The notes under the pieces were generated by a model. The model was not told where the DNA came from. It saw only the letters and a list, made by a program, of their open reading frames with translations, and did no database searches. A DNA stretch of 64,000 nt, taken from the NCBI GenBank assembly GCA_003254905.1, contig QANU01003300.1, positions 1 to 64,000 on the forward strand, in the 5' to 3' direction. The first letter of the stretch is position 1. The number at the start of each line of letters is the position of its first letter. The translations under genes and the position numbers were made by a program. Source of the DNA: Nissolia schottii (Eukaryota; Streptophyta; Magnoliopsida; Fabales; Fabaceae). Shown here in pieces: positions 34,801 to 41,860 of this stretch.

Positions 34801-35275
34801 AGAGATTGTGAGCCGCTCCAAAGTTCAGAATTATCTTCTCATATATTGTTTTTCCTTTGGCTTCTTCCTCATGATCCATGATGGTTCATATTGAGGTGTG
34901 AATAAGACGTACAGACTCTTAGTCAAGGAGTTTACATTTTCTTCTTCTTTATACTGCACTACCATTTTCTGAGCTTGCTGGTATCTGATTGACATCATAC
35001 AAGCTTCTGAATATACATATCGCTTTGTGTTCTTCATCTTCTGAATATACATATCGCTCTAAATGTTGTGGTACCCAACAGAAATGTGTGAATTGGATTG
35101 AATGCGGACTGGTTGTCGGTTTACTGAATCTGATTTCAGTTGGACTTTTCTTTCTGGCTTGTATTTTCCTTCACAGCTTCTGGAGAGAATTGGAACTGCA
35201 ACCGAGAAATTAAAAAGCAAGGGAATTGATTTTTCATTATGGTATAAACCGGAGGACTACAGCGCTGACGTTTAA
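7520..35275 (+). CDS. IMPL1: chloroplast inositol monophosphatase-like protein IMPL1 (10 exons)
   Basis: This is a Mg-dependent phosphatase of the inositol monophosphatase family; the plant IMPL1 branch is plastid-targeted and removes phosphate from inositol phosphates. Exons: 7520-7828, 9578-9645, 15138-15271, 23958-24046, 24589-24646, 24723-24775, 24943-25041, 25120-25233, 29313-29414, 35177-35275. All introns are GT-AG and the joins keep frame, giving 374 residues. Residues 1 to about 75 are Ser/Arg-rich with few acidic residues, as in a chloroplast transit peptide. The family metal-binding motifs are intact: GEEGG (150-154), WCIDPLDGTTNF (165-176) and KPWDMAAG (299-306). The ATG at 7520 is the first in frame. 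The WCIDPLDGTTNF motif is split inside its second Asp codon by intron 3 (8.7 kb). The large introns hold transposons, so transcription through many LTRs is required. No stop or frameshift was found in the exons, so the gene looks intact. Confidence 0.95.
8267..8531. mobile_element. MITE-like foldback in IMPL1 intron 1
   Basis: The ends are imperfect inverted repeats: GACTAAATGCTCAAATTAG on the left against GTCGGGTAAATGTGCAAATCAG (reverse complement) on the right. The interior repeats the phrase AATTTGGTCC/AATTAGTCC. No clear target duplication was found. Confidence 0.45.
8819..9180 (+). mobile_element. isolated LTR in IMPL1 intron 1
   Basis: A 362-base unit runs from TGTTAGGGACAC to CATTCGTAACA with TG...CA ends and an internal TATATAAG (about 8970), as expected of an LTR promoter. 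No matching partner is visible and the 5-bp flanks do not match, so its history is unclear. Confidence 0.55.
9217..9486 (+). mobile_element. copia-type LTR with preceding polypurine tract
   Basis: The phrase AGCTTGAGGGGGAG, a typical copia polypurine tract, directly precedes TGTTGAGAATAAAAC. The unit ends AAATTCAACA at 9486. It is a remnant 3' LTR with almost none of the internal region left. Confidence 0.6.
9578..9645 (+). CDS. IMPL1: IMPL1 exon 2
   Basis: Encodes [19 protein letters not shown] and on to residue 126. The acceptor is TTTACAG and the donor ACTGA/GTAAGG, splitting a Glu codon. Confidence 0.93.
10367..10774 (+). pseudogene. copia gag fragment (copy 1)
   Basis: The open frame of 135 codons contains [17 protein letters not shown], a typical copia gag opening (GxNYxxWxxxxxxxL), then IIKTTIHPS and [14 protein letters not shown]. 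Downstream, after stops and frame changes, come [16 protein letters not shown] and a decayed CCHC-like stretch before the nested LTR. The frame is closed by TAG after QVIAPQ, so no full Gag is made. Confidence 0.8.
12945..13030. repeat. CTGAGCGGCC-type word array in an LTR
   Basis: On the plus strand there are five words of the form (C)GCTCAG(C/T)G, two continuing as CAGCGGCC or preceded by GGCC. The array sits at the LTR position used by TTCATTCGAATGAA words in other copies. Confidence 0.75.
13650..13657 (-). promoter_or_regulatory. LTR TATA box
   Basis: TATAAATA on the minus strand, matching the TATAAATA in sister LTRs at 19167, 55268 and 57785. Confidence 0.55.
14594..15034 (+). repeat. 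doubled 3' LTR of the non-autonomous copia element
   Basis: Two successive copies of the sequence ATAAAAATAAATATATTT...GATTTCCTTTTATTATG occur, one from 14594 and one from about 14807, ending at 15034. A tandem LTR suggests unequal recombination or a second integration. Confidence 0.7.
15138..15271 (+). CDS. IMPL1: IMPL1 exon 3
   Basis: Encodes residues 126-171, including [21 protein letters not shown] (metal-ligand Glu) and WCIDPL. It ends on the first base of the motif Asp codon. Confidence 0.94.
15432..15890. mobile_element. PIF/Harbinger-like MITE in IMPL1 intron 3
   Basis: The 459-base unit has inverted ends (AGCTTTGTTTGGATG and, reverse-complemented, CCTCTGTTTGGATTAG) flanked by TTA on both sides (15429-15431, 15891-15893). 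The interior is GAAAGAAA-rich on one side and TTTCCTTT-rich on the other, so the whole can fold back. Confidence 0.65.
16301..18170 (+). mobile_element. non-autonomous Ty1/copia element, copy 2 (truncated)
   Basis: The 5' LTR runs 16301-16505 (TGTTAAGAAT to CTCAACA) and is followed at once by TGGTATCTAGTGCC, a primer-binding site of the initiator-Met tRNA type. The decayed gag (16917 to about 17900) and the 3' tail match copy 1. The 3' LTR starts at 18125 after GAAGGGGAG and breaks off near 18170 where another copia LTR begins. As in copy 1, no pol domains are present. Confidence 0.8.
16917..17900 (+). pseudogene. copia gag relic (copy 2)
   Basis: Translation begins [16 protein letters not shown] and contains LNGSNYDS followed by a stop where copy 1 has Trp, then VFDIKLWL. 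Later [15 protein letters not shown] and CESVWEQAK appear in a shifted frame. Several stops and frame changes make it non-coding. Confidence 0.8.
18171..18630 (-). mobile_element. copia 3' LTR plus RNase H tail (fragment)
   Basis: On the minus strand, TGTCAAAACAGTG (from 18424) follows the polypurine tract TTGAGGGGGAG. Upstream coding reads [25 protein letters not shown] and [11 protein letters not shown], the usual end of a copia RNase H domain. The fragment is cut at 18631 by a gypsy LTR. Confidence 0.75.
18631..19612 (+). mobile_element. Ty3/gypsy LTR, 5' part
   Basis: Starts TGTAACATCCCGCC, contains TATAAATA at 19167-19174 and the GTGGGTAACC block, and ends in a short CTGAG word where a second LTR is inserted. 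Its continuation is not found downstream; instead the inverted 5' part of another LTR follows at 21775. Confidence 0.75.
19167..19174 (+). promoter_or_regulatory. LTR TATA box
   Basis: TATAAATA in GGCTATAAATAGCC. The same motif and a following GTTCxGTTCGTGxA block recur in sister LTRs. Confidence 0.55.
19613..21774 (+). mobile_element. Ty3/gypsy complete solo LTR (2,162 bp)
   Basis: Runs from TGTAACATCCCGC to TAGCTAGGGTGTTTCA. The flanking 5-mers CTGAG (19608-19612) and CTGGG (21775-21779) are a target duplication with one change. It has no word array at the position where other copies have one, making it the empty form of that module. It contains a GAAAGAAA tract and TGACGTCA at 20854. Confidence 0.82.
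20854..20861. promoter_or_regulatory. TGACGTCA palindrome in LTR
   Basis: A perfect CRE/C-box-like core in GGGTGACGTCACACCTAAGG. It is conserved in the LTR copies at 56374 and 62000. bZIP factors bind such cores; use here is inferred. Confidence 0.45.
21775..22584 (-). mobile_element. Ty3/gypsy LTR, 5' part, inverted
   Basis: On the minus strand it starts TGTAACATCCCGC at 22584 and aligns with the first 800 or so bases of the LTR at 14237. It faces the half LTR at 18631-19612 head to head across the nested LTR. The outer flanks GTACC and GAGGT do not match, so no target duplication is preserved. Confidence 0.72.
22585..23210 (-). pseudogene. copia protease-integrase fragment
   Basis: The minus-strand translation gives [13 protein letters not shown] and [18 protein letters not shown] (protease region), then after stops [10 protein letters not shown] and [15 protein letters not shown] (pre-integrase HHCC zinc finger) and HTNVWGPA (first integrase Asp block, D changed to N). 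It breaks at the inverted LTR. Confidence 0.8.
23211..23771 (-). pseudogene. copia RT end/RNase H fragment, out of order
   Basis: The minus-strand frames contain [18 protein letters not shown] (RT tail), [16 protein letters not shown], then [20 protein letters not shown] (RNase H). In a normal element this lies after integrase, but here it sits upstream of the protease fragment in the reading direction, so the element has been rearranged. Confidence 0.75.
23751..23780. repeat. perfect 13-bp stem hairpin at a copia breakpoint
   Basis: CAAACCAACTTTC is followed by the 4-base loop AGTA and the exact inverse GAAAGTTGGTTTG. The inner arm belongs to the copia RT codons KLVC; the outer arm marks where copia similarity ends. 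Confidence 0.85.
23958..24046 (+). CDS. IMPL1: IMPL1 exon 4
   Basis: Completes the metal-binding Asp codon and encodes [20 protein letters not shown]. The reading ends AAAAV in phase 0. Confidence 0.94.
24589..24646 (+). CDS. IMPL1: IMPL1 exon 5
   Basis: Encodes [19 protein letters not shown] plus one base of a Gly codon. A later GTAAAC at about 24656 would not join in frame to exon 6. Confidence 0.92.
24723..24775 (+). CDS. IMPL1: IMPL1 exon 6
   Basis: Encodes [18 protein letters not shown], the family's G..CNG..I.VS strand. It lies between introns of 76 and 167 bases. Confidence 0.92.
24943..25041 (+). CDS. IMPL1: IMPL1 exon 7
   Basis: Encodes 33 codons, [20 protein letters not shown] and on to DVSR. 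Phase 0 at both ends. Confidence 0.94.
25120..25233 (+). CDS. IMPL1: IMPL1 exon 8
   Basis: Encodes [18 protein letters not shown] and the second signature [10 protein letters not shown], whose Asp (residue 302) is the last metal ligand of the family. Confidence 0.95.
25407..27042 (+). mobile_element. short non-autonomous LTR retrotransposon (1,636 bp) in IMPL1 intron 8
   Basis: The 5' LTR is 25407-25848 and the 3' LTR 26604-27042, both TGTTACAAACCC to AGTTCTTACA, about 98% alike by eye. TTTTT flanks both sides as the target duplication. A primer-binding site TGGTATCGGAGC starts at 25851 and a polypurine tract AAGGGGAGGG precedes the 3' LTR. The internal region is only 755 bases with a short gag-like frame and no pol, so the element must have used proteins of another element. 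Confidence 0.9.
25885..26691 (+). CDS. short gag-like protein of the non-autonomous LTR element
   Basis: A 268-codon frame starts [20 protein letters not shown] and is followed by a coiled-coil-like stretch of repeated MRE/MKETQ units. [24 protein letters not shown] resembles the beginning of plant Ty3/gypsy Gag (KLDIPxFxGxDPxxWL). After about residue 120 the similarity ends and the rest is low-complexity, charged sequence. The frame runs into the 3' LTR. It lacks a zinc knuckle, protease and RT. It may be a truncated Gag kept open by youth rather than by function. Confidence 0.6.
   Translation: MVSTRAVMEVRMEAVERQMEAMRASQAEMRETQAEMKETQTNILALLQQIMDRLPPQQPGSNQEEEDKVLGGGGEEGRNEREEQEPRRFEATRKLDVPVFVGEGASDWLVKMDEAFVGHHSQNSNFEEAKEGAGGDNKDECKRAEDMDELVDVPKEARVDLPASVKQGQKHSLVMEKENYLLPNFENQDRLQSGLGSHSWDPEGHECKGSMLCYCFKFWDPGGSLSFHLEDKVVLQGEGIVTNPRQILFQERKLFHSLSIIPGKERED
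27043..27390 (-). pseudogene. copia RT-start fragment (left part)
   Basis: On the minus strand, directly after the [19 protein letters not shown] resembles the start of copia RT (MxxEIxALExNxTW). Further left the sequence loses recognisable similarity. Confidence 0.5.
27391..27883. mobile_element. hAT-like MITE (493 bp) with GGGATCCC words
   Basis: The terminal inverted repeats are CAGGGTAGTCAATC and CAAGGTAGTCAATC (one mismatch). The 8-bp flanks ATATGTCA and ATATGTTG match at 6 of 8 bases. The ends carry several GGGATCCC/CATCCCA words in both orientations. Removing the element joins the copia codons on its two sides (GGATGGCAACATAT...), which supports insertion into copia. Confidence 0.75.
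27884..28390 (-). pseudogene. copia hinge region fragment (right part)
   Basis: The minus-strand translation contains [19 protein letters not shown] and [20 protein letters not shown], the conserved stretch before copia RT. The upstream part is Ser/Pro-rich, like copia hinge sequence. A plus-strand open frame over the same bases (28040-28390) is regarded as antisense noise. Confidence 0.65.
28391..29312. other. rest of IMPL1 intron 8, unassigned
   Basis: No coding similarity. Two loosely similar units of about 110 bases (near 28640-28740 and 28745-28840) share ATATGAAATGA, GTCAAAAG and CTCTATGGCC/TCTATGGCC. The remainder to exon 9 is A+T-rich. Confidence 0.4.
29313..29414 (+). CDS. IMPL1: IMPL1 exon 9
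   Basis: Encodes [17 protein letters not shown] and [11 protein letters not shown] (34 codons). Acceptor CTTGCAG, donor AAAG/GTTTGT. Confidence 0.94.
30080..30104. repeat. (TA)n microsatellite
   Basis: A run of about twelve TA units in IMPL1 intron 9. Confidence 0.9.
30160..31135. repeat. unclassified dispersed-type repeat with TAATCGATTACA words
   Basis: Begins near AAGAGGGGGGTGAATTGGG and includes TTTATCCTGGTTCGACTGCC, phrases that look like a high-copy plant repeat. At 30897-31030 there are six words related to TGTAATCGATTACA, two of them near-perfect palindromes. No open frame of note and no clear ends. Confidence 0.45.
31512..31817. other. assembly gap (306 N)
   Basis: A run of N directly after a poly-A stretch, inside IMPL1 intron 9. 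Frames drawn across it are artefacts. Confidence 0.99.
32095..32202. repeat. tandem repeat, two 52-base units at 56-base period
   Basis: The unit TA(A/G)TATTTC(T/C)ATATTTGAAT...TTTCAGTAA occurs at 32095-32146 and 32151-32202 with three or so differences. Confidence 0.85.
33743..33913. mobile_element. foldback MITE in IMPL1 intron 9
   Basis: The left arm contains TTTTACATTGTCATCCAATC and the right arm, reverse-complemented, TTTTACACTGTCATCCAAAT. The outer part, GCACTGACAATGG against GCATTGACATTACG, also pairs. The arms are about 50 bases each around a 70-base centre. Confidence 0.6.
33914..35176. other. rest of IMPL1 intron 9, unassigned
   Basis: A+T-rich, no gene seen. A 20-base phrase ending ATATACATATCGCT is repeated at about 35005 and 35040. 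Confidence 0.4.
35177..35275 (+). CDS. IMPL1: IMPL1 exon 10 (last)
   Basis: Encodes [20 protein letters not shown] and ends [10 protein letters not shown] followed by TAA at 35273-35275. Confidence 0.94.
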   Translation, partial: LLERIGTATEKLKSKGIDFSLWYKPEDYSADV

Positions 35276-37161
35276 GCTCCTGGAGATTGCTTTTGTTCAT
35301 GGAAACTATTACCGACATTAATAGCAAGAGAATAATATTCTTCACTTTTTGTTTTTCATTTGTACAAATCTTACATACAGTAACTGTTGTAAGTTGCAAT
35401 CTGGAAAATTTGTTCTTGATTAGATTAGTTCTGCTTTCTGCTCTTCGTTCAACATGAGCCACATGATTTGGACATCTGTGTGTTGGTTTACCTATTTTCC
35501 GTTTTCATTTTCAGTAAAAACGGAAAACAGACAAGGAAACAAGTTTGGTTATAGTATAGAGAAAATATTTCCTCTGCTTTTTTTATGGTTTTTGGTTTTA
35601 CTGTCACCAACAAATCGACAAGTCCACCTTATTCCATTATCTTAATTTGGGAAATTGAAATGGTTCTTGTGGAGTCTTAGAAATGTATTCAAAGTGCATG
35701 AGAATTATATGTTCTCACTTTTATTATTGCTCTGTTCTCGATAGATTACGCTAGAGTTGCTAATTTATGACTTTTATAACTTAGTTGTTTTCCTTTCAAG
35801 TTTTAGTTCTAGAGTGCTGTGTGCAAAAACAATTGTATAGAAACTTGAATCATAGAGTAAAAGTACTCGTCAAAATATATTGTATATGCCAATGTTTGGC
35901 TTTTTGCTTGTTACTTAGTTTTTTGTTCAAGTTCTAGAGTGAGGAGTAGAAGATAAATTATTAGAAACTTGATACTTAAGCAATGTATTGTCTTCTTGTT
36001 TTTTTAAGTTTCAGTTCCAAAGTTATGTGCACAAAACGCTTGTATATAAAAACTTAATTGTAAAAATTGCGTCTTACAAACAGTATCAAAGTGACAAAAT
36101 TGTGAAAAAATTCTAAGAAAAAGAATTAGTAACAAAAAGAAAGGTGCTTAAATTAGTTTAGTCTAAAAAAAACAAGAAAATGTGAAGTTAAAGATGTGTA
36201 CTTAGCTTTTCTCGTGGTTTGGGTTGCCATTGTAGGCATGGATGAGCTTGCGAGAGTTTATGTGTGAGAATTTTAAAACTTGAAGAAATGAAGGCTTTTT
36301 TGGCACTGTCGTTGTCATGGCCTTTGAATTTGAATTTGGATGCCAAATTATGTTTCATGATGCGAAACCTTCAAAATGTGCAACTTCACTTGTCCATGTG
36401 TTTTCAATCCAACAAGCCACTTGTCATCTTAATAACCTTTAGATATATTGTTAATAGTCACAGGCTTTAGAGTCTTGTTGTCACATGTCATCTTATCGAC
36501 CCTTGGATCTAGAGATTAACTATCATGAATCTTCACTCTATCATGTCATGTGTCACACTTTGGTCCCTTGGATAAAATTGTAATTGTCATCAACCTCCAC
36601 TTTGTTATGTCATGTGTCACTTCTTGAACCTTCTGATCAGAAATAATTGTCGTCCTTGTTAACCAAGTTGTGATGCACCTCATTTGTCATAACATTTCCC
36701 AAACACTAAGAATTTTCTTAGTCTCAAATATAAGGGCCTTGTAGACCTTATATGTTCATTAGTACTTCAATCTTAGGGCCATTGCCCTTAGCTCTTGTAT
36801 GACCCAAGATGTCATCTCCCTCTTGTCATAGAAACATAAAAATTTAGGAAAACATGATGTCTCCAAATGTCATTTTGACGACATCGTGAGAATGAGTGAC
36901 AAATTTTAGTTTTCTTTTGAGATTGGATTATTTTATTTATTCTCTTGCAAAAAATACAACAATGATTAATTTTCTTTTATTATTTATACAACCCATCCTT
37001 GACCATTAGGTTTTAAAATCACAATCACACACATTTACTCTTTGTTGAGTATTAAGAATGATTTGATGGGTACACGCATCTTGGAGTGATTACAACCATG
37101 GGATTGAGCTTGATAAGATGTGTGTGCTCCATACACTCGTAGCTCTACTTGAATGCTACAA
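35276..37161. other. IMPL1 3' UTR and unassigned spacer
   Basis: The first 150-200 bases should hold the IMPL1 3' UTR; no single polyadenylation site can be chosen. The rest is A+T-rich with no gene I can support. Confidence 0.4.
36395..36660. repeat. degenerate tandem repeat, period about 80 bases
   Basis: Three to four units share the phrases CATGTCATGTGTCAC(TT), CCTTGGAT and TAATTGTCAT. Units differ by many substitutions, so it is old. Confidence 0.6.
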
Positions 37162-40100
37162 CAGGGATGGACCCATAGCGGCTCAGTGGTCCCCTAGGAT
37201 CCTAACAATATGTTTTTTTTTTTGTCATAACTTATATGTTAATAATATTAAAATACTAATGTGTGTGTGGGGTGGGGGGTCACCATGGTCCATGGAATTA
37301 AATAATTGGCTTTTTAGAATGTTATTGACCCAAAATGCAACCTATTGTCCTGACCAATAAAGAAGTGAGCCAACAAAATAAAAGATTAAGCATTATAATA
37401 TTAGGGCTCCACCAATTTCCAAATTCCCAATTAGCTATTTTTAGAAGCAAGCAGCTTCAGCTGCTGTGCCCCCCTCCACTGTCAATCCCCTCACCATTCA
37501 GGAAATCACATTTAAAAAATTCATTTGGTTCTTTCTTGGAACACTTCTTGAGTCTTGAGATGCACAAGGGACAAAGAAAGCAATAAAGGTTCTTTTCCTC
37601 CCCGTCTCAACTCTCAACAAATACTCATAGGGATAGTTTTCATATAAAATTAGACAATTAGAGGTTGACTTTTTATTTGTTAGGCACTTAGGCATTTATT
37701 TGCTTTGATTTTCAGTTTCACAGTGATATAGAATAGAACCGAAGTTAATTTTATATTTTATATTTTATATTTTTCCTTCTTAGTGTGATATGTTTTTCAT
37801 TATCAACTCAACTCTAAAAAAATTAAAAATTGCTTTGCTTTTCTGTTCATGTTCACAGTTTCATTTTATTTGCTTTCCTTAATTTGATGTTTGGTTATAG
37901 AATGTACTTATGTGCATTAAATTTTAATTATTGATTCCATTAATTGTAAATAATAATGTTGTTAGTTGTTTAATGAAGGTTAAAAAAGTTGTTAATAGTT
38001 TAAATTTAATTTATTGTTTAGAATGGTAAAAAAAACCTACCACTCTTGATTCTTTCTTTTTAAGAGAAAAGCCACTCAAAATCTTGAAACTGGCGAATCA
38101 TCTTCTGTCCATATTCCAACATAATTTACAAATCATGAGCGGCAACATCAATAAAAAATTCCAACAGTAGAAAATGTTGATGTTTCTTTACTAGATAACA
38201 ATATCCGGGAAGGGGTCCTCCAATTTGGCAATTCCATGTTGATCAACATGATGAAATTCGAAGATTTTATATCAACAGTGGACCATATCGGCCAATCGTG
38301 GCTAAGCATCCAGCCTCGGGTAACAACCATCTTCGTCATTTTCAATCTGGGTTTAAAAAATTTTCTAACTGGTTAGAATTCTCAGTTGAAAAGGATGCAA
38401 CATTTTGTCTACAGTGCTACTTATTTAGAAAGGACTCAGGGAATCGAAATGATGGAAAAGATGCATTTATAGACAAGTGATTTCGGGCATGGAGAAAAGT
38501 CACTGGAAAGAATTGTGCCTTTCTTGTGCACATGGGATCTTCTCCTAATTCACCTCATAATATTTGTTTTAGTTCTTGTGATGGTTGTTCGATGGCTCAC
38601 ATTTCAAGCATGTGCTTTTAGAGGTAATGATGAAAACATTGACCCAATGAACAGAGACAATTTTATTGAATTGATAGAGCTTTTGGCTTCTTGTAATCAG
38701 GATATTTCTAATGTTGTCCTTCAGAATGCTCCTAGAAATGCTCAATATATATCACCTGAAATTCAGAAACAAATATTGCAAATTTTTGCCAGAAGGATAC
38801 GTGCTACCATTTGTGAAGAGATAAATGATTCTAAATTTTTTCTTTTAATTAATGAAGCCAAGGATGAGTCCAAAAGAGAACAAATGGTTGTGGTTTTGAG
38901 ATTTGTTGACAAAGATGAATGTGTTCGAGAGAGATTCTTTGATTTTATTCATGTTTCGGATACTTCAACAATGACTTTGAAAAAGGAAATAGATGGTGTT
39001 CTTTCTTGCCATAATCTTAATACTCACAACCTTGGAGGTTAAGGATATGATGGGGCAAGTAATATGTGTGGTGAATGGAATGGATTGCTCATTGTTTGCA
39101 ATTAGCACTAGTTGTTGCAGCTAGAGAAGTTAGCCTGGTTCATCAATTTTTTCTCAAAGCTAGCATTGATTGTTAATATAGTGTTTGCTTCTGCCAAAAG
39201 GCATGACAAAATGAGGACTGCTCAAGCTATTAATATTGCAAATCAAGTTGCTAATCAAGAGATTGAAATGGGAAATGGAGTTAATCAAAGCGGGACTTTA
39301 CAACGAGCTAGAGATAAAAGATGGGGCTCTCATTTCAACTCTATTCGAATCTTGCTACGCATGTTTGGACCTACCTGTGAAGTTCTTCAAAATATCTCTA
39401 AAGAAGGTAATTATTCTCTTCGTGGTGATGTTGATGTTGCACATGATTCTACCAAATCTTTTGATTTCATATTTCTTTTACATCTTATGAAAGATCTCTT
39501 AGGAATTAGTCATGATCTTTGTCACTGTTTGCAACGAAAATAAATCAAGATATCCTAAATTCCATGACTTTAGTGTCTATTTCAAAAACCTTGATTCAAA
39601 GAATGAGAGTCTAGATGGGAAAAGCTTTTAAATGAAGTCGTGTCATTTTGTGAAAAGCATGAAATTAATGTACCTGACATGAATGCTCCTTTCGTTCTCG
39701 GAAGAGGTCGACGTCGTCCAAATGTTGAATATGTTTCAATTGACCATCATTATCGTGTTAATTTATTTATGACTATTATAGGCACACAGATGAAAGAAAC
39801 GAATAGCACATTCATCGAGAATATGAGAGTTAATCAAACTTAGTGCTGCCTTAGATCCAAGAGATAATTTACAGGTTGTTGGATGTTGATGATATTTGTG
39901 ATTGGCAATTAGATTTTATCTTGATGGTTTCACAGCAAGATAGAATGCATCTTAGAATACAAGCACAACACTACCAGATTGATGTGTCTAAACATTCTAA
40001 ACTGAAGCACTTGATAACAATTTCTAAGATATGCCTAGAATTAGTGAAGACCAGGAAATTTGAGATGCACTATTTGATTGATCATTTGCTTCGCTTAGTA

Positions 40101-40407
40101 TTGACTCTTCCCATTTTAACAGCTACAATTGAAAGATCATTTTAATATTGTCAAAAATAGGCTCAAAAACAAGATGGAAGATGATCTTGGGTGACTACTT
40201 AGTCACTTATATTGAAAGAAAAATTATTGAAAATTTTGGTGTAGATTCAATTATTGATGAGTTTTATGATATGAAAGAGCGTTGGGCTCAACTTCAATAA
40301 ATGTACGATGTATTTAATTTTTGAACTTATAAATTTTATTTAAATATTTAATTTCTTGATTATTATAATTTGGCCCCCTCATTAGTTGAATCCTGGATCC
40401 ATCCATG
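37162..40407 (+). mobile_element. decayed hAT transposon
   Basis: It encloses a broken hAT transposase. Candidate terminal inverted repeats are CAGGGATGGACCCA (37162) and CATGGATGGATCCA (reverse complement ending 40407), 11 of 14 matching. The 8-bp flanks are not convincingly duplicated, so the ends are provisional. Confidence 0.55.
38060..40300 (+). pseudogene. hAT transposase, zinc finger MYM-type protein 1-like
   Basis: Broken frames read in family order. An N-terminal TTF-type zinc finger (FSVEKDATFCLQCYLFRKD) comes first, then a DUF4371-like region (EIQKQILQIFARRIRATICE, FFLLINEAKDESKREQMVVV, RWGSHFNSIRILL). The C-terminal hAT dimerisation region follows (LLRLVLTLPILTATIERSF), ending ERWAQLQ-TAA at 40298. 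These are features of plant ZMYM1-like proteins, which derive from hAT transposases. At least four stops or frameshifts (near 38480, 39042, 39100, 39543 and 39843) prevent a product. A live relative elsewhere could still move it. Confidence 0.82.
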
Positions 40408-40671
40408 GCTATCAGGGTCATAAAAACCTACACATAGGAGAAAACACTCATTTCAATTTATGAGCACTATTGTACCTACATAGTTGTCCACGCATGGATC
40501 CTACTTGCGAGTATGGTTAAACATGTAAGAGTTTTATTTAAACCGGTCCATATTTTCACATTAAACTATTTTCCAAGGTATAGGGACTAAGAGTAATCCC
40601 CACCAAAGCAGAAAACAACTCTACATAGCGTATTTGCGACTATAGCATAAATAGCTAGTAGGGGTGTTTCA
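40408..40671 (+). mobile_element. Ty3/gypsy LTR, 3' end only
   Basis: Aligns with the last 250 or so bases of the LTR ending at 21774 (GGTCCATATTTTC, AAAGCAGAAAACAAC) and ends TAGGGGTGTTTCA. Confidence 0.65.
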
Positions 40672-41422
40672 ACGAGCGATAATGTAGCATACTTAACTAA
40701 TATTAGTTAGACATATTCAACATTCAAGCAACATAGCAACAAGTGGTCCATACCATATGTTCACAAACAGTTACACAGCTAGTATCATAGTTATTACGTA
40801 TAAGTACTTAACATAGTAGTACAAAAGCATATAATCTACTAACTAATGGTTTATTCTTCTGCTCGCCTTCCTCTGTACTGCTCCTCCTCGTGCTCCTCTT
40901 CCCTGTGCTCCATGTCAAACCCTAGAGTCATGAGTAAGTGGGGTGAGAACATTGCGCTCTCAGTGGGAAACCGTGGGATCTAGGGAACTTCTTATTCTCA
41001 TTTATGATCCAAGCCGCTCAGGGGTCTCTAAGTGTTACAGTTATACTACTTCCCTACTAATTATTAATCCATAGGCCTGAGCCGCTTTAGCTATATTAGT
41101 AGGTGATTGAGGGAACCTAATCTTCCCATTATCTATGTCATCTGTTCTCTATTCTAACTCTTAGATCACATATTGTCACATACTTCACATAGCTACTAGC
41201 ATCATCTCAAAATCCTCATTTTTGAAAACCATCATTTTGATTATAAGATTCAGCTTGCATCCAATTATAACCATGCTCTGTAAGTCTCAACTTATAAGCA
41301 TATCTGTCCTCGTCCCTTGTAGCTGCGGCCACACCGCTACAACCACGCTTACAGCCCGCATCGTGGTGACCAGGCAGCGCTTAACCTGAAAGGTCTTGAC
41401 CATGAATGCTCTTGAGCATGAA
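40672..41422 (-). mobile_element. Ty3/gypsy LTR, 3' half, inverted
   Basis: It shows the plus-strand landmarks of inverted copies: TGGGGTGAGAACATTGCGCTCTCAGTGGG, then the CCAAGCCGCTCAGG block and the CTTTAGCTATATTAGTAGGTGA block, as at 3990-4230 and 11800-11990. The usual terminus was not identified. Confidence 0.55.
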
Positions 41423-41860
41423 TTGTAACATCCCAATTTTTCCCCGTACGGAGATTTCGCGTAATAAATAACCATAAGCTGATTACGGAAGTGAGAAAGT
41501 TAAGTTATTATCTCTAAACCCTTAAAAACTATAGTTAGGGTTAGGGTTAGGGTTTCACAATCCTGGCAGATTTTCCCGAGAGTTAGGACGGTTTCTGGTC
41601 TAATCGGGAATTTTCCTGGATACCTAAGGTGTCCGTAAAATACACCAATAAGAAGATAAATCCAACAATACCTCAACTGGAGCCCAACTACTAATGAGGA
41701 AAATTAGTAGATCACGTCAGTATAACCAAAATATTTTTGAGACATCCGCACACGAGCCAATTACAACAAAACGCGATCAAACCAAGTCGAAATGTACACA
41801 GACCCTGGGAACTTAAGGGTTGCACCACCCTCTATTCTTATCTCTAAGATATAGCTAAGT
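41423..41860 (+). mobile_element. Ty3/gypsy LTR, 5' part
   Basis: Starts TGTAACATCCCAATTTTTCC and follows the family through AAATTAGTAGATCACG and CAAACCAAGTCG. It is then cut by a different LTR. Confidence 0.7.

Noticed and set aside
41536..41560. TTAGGG repeats resembling a telomere
   Set aside because: Only about three units, of the TTAGGG rather than the usual plant TTTAGGG type, inside an LTR; chance or LTR sequence.
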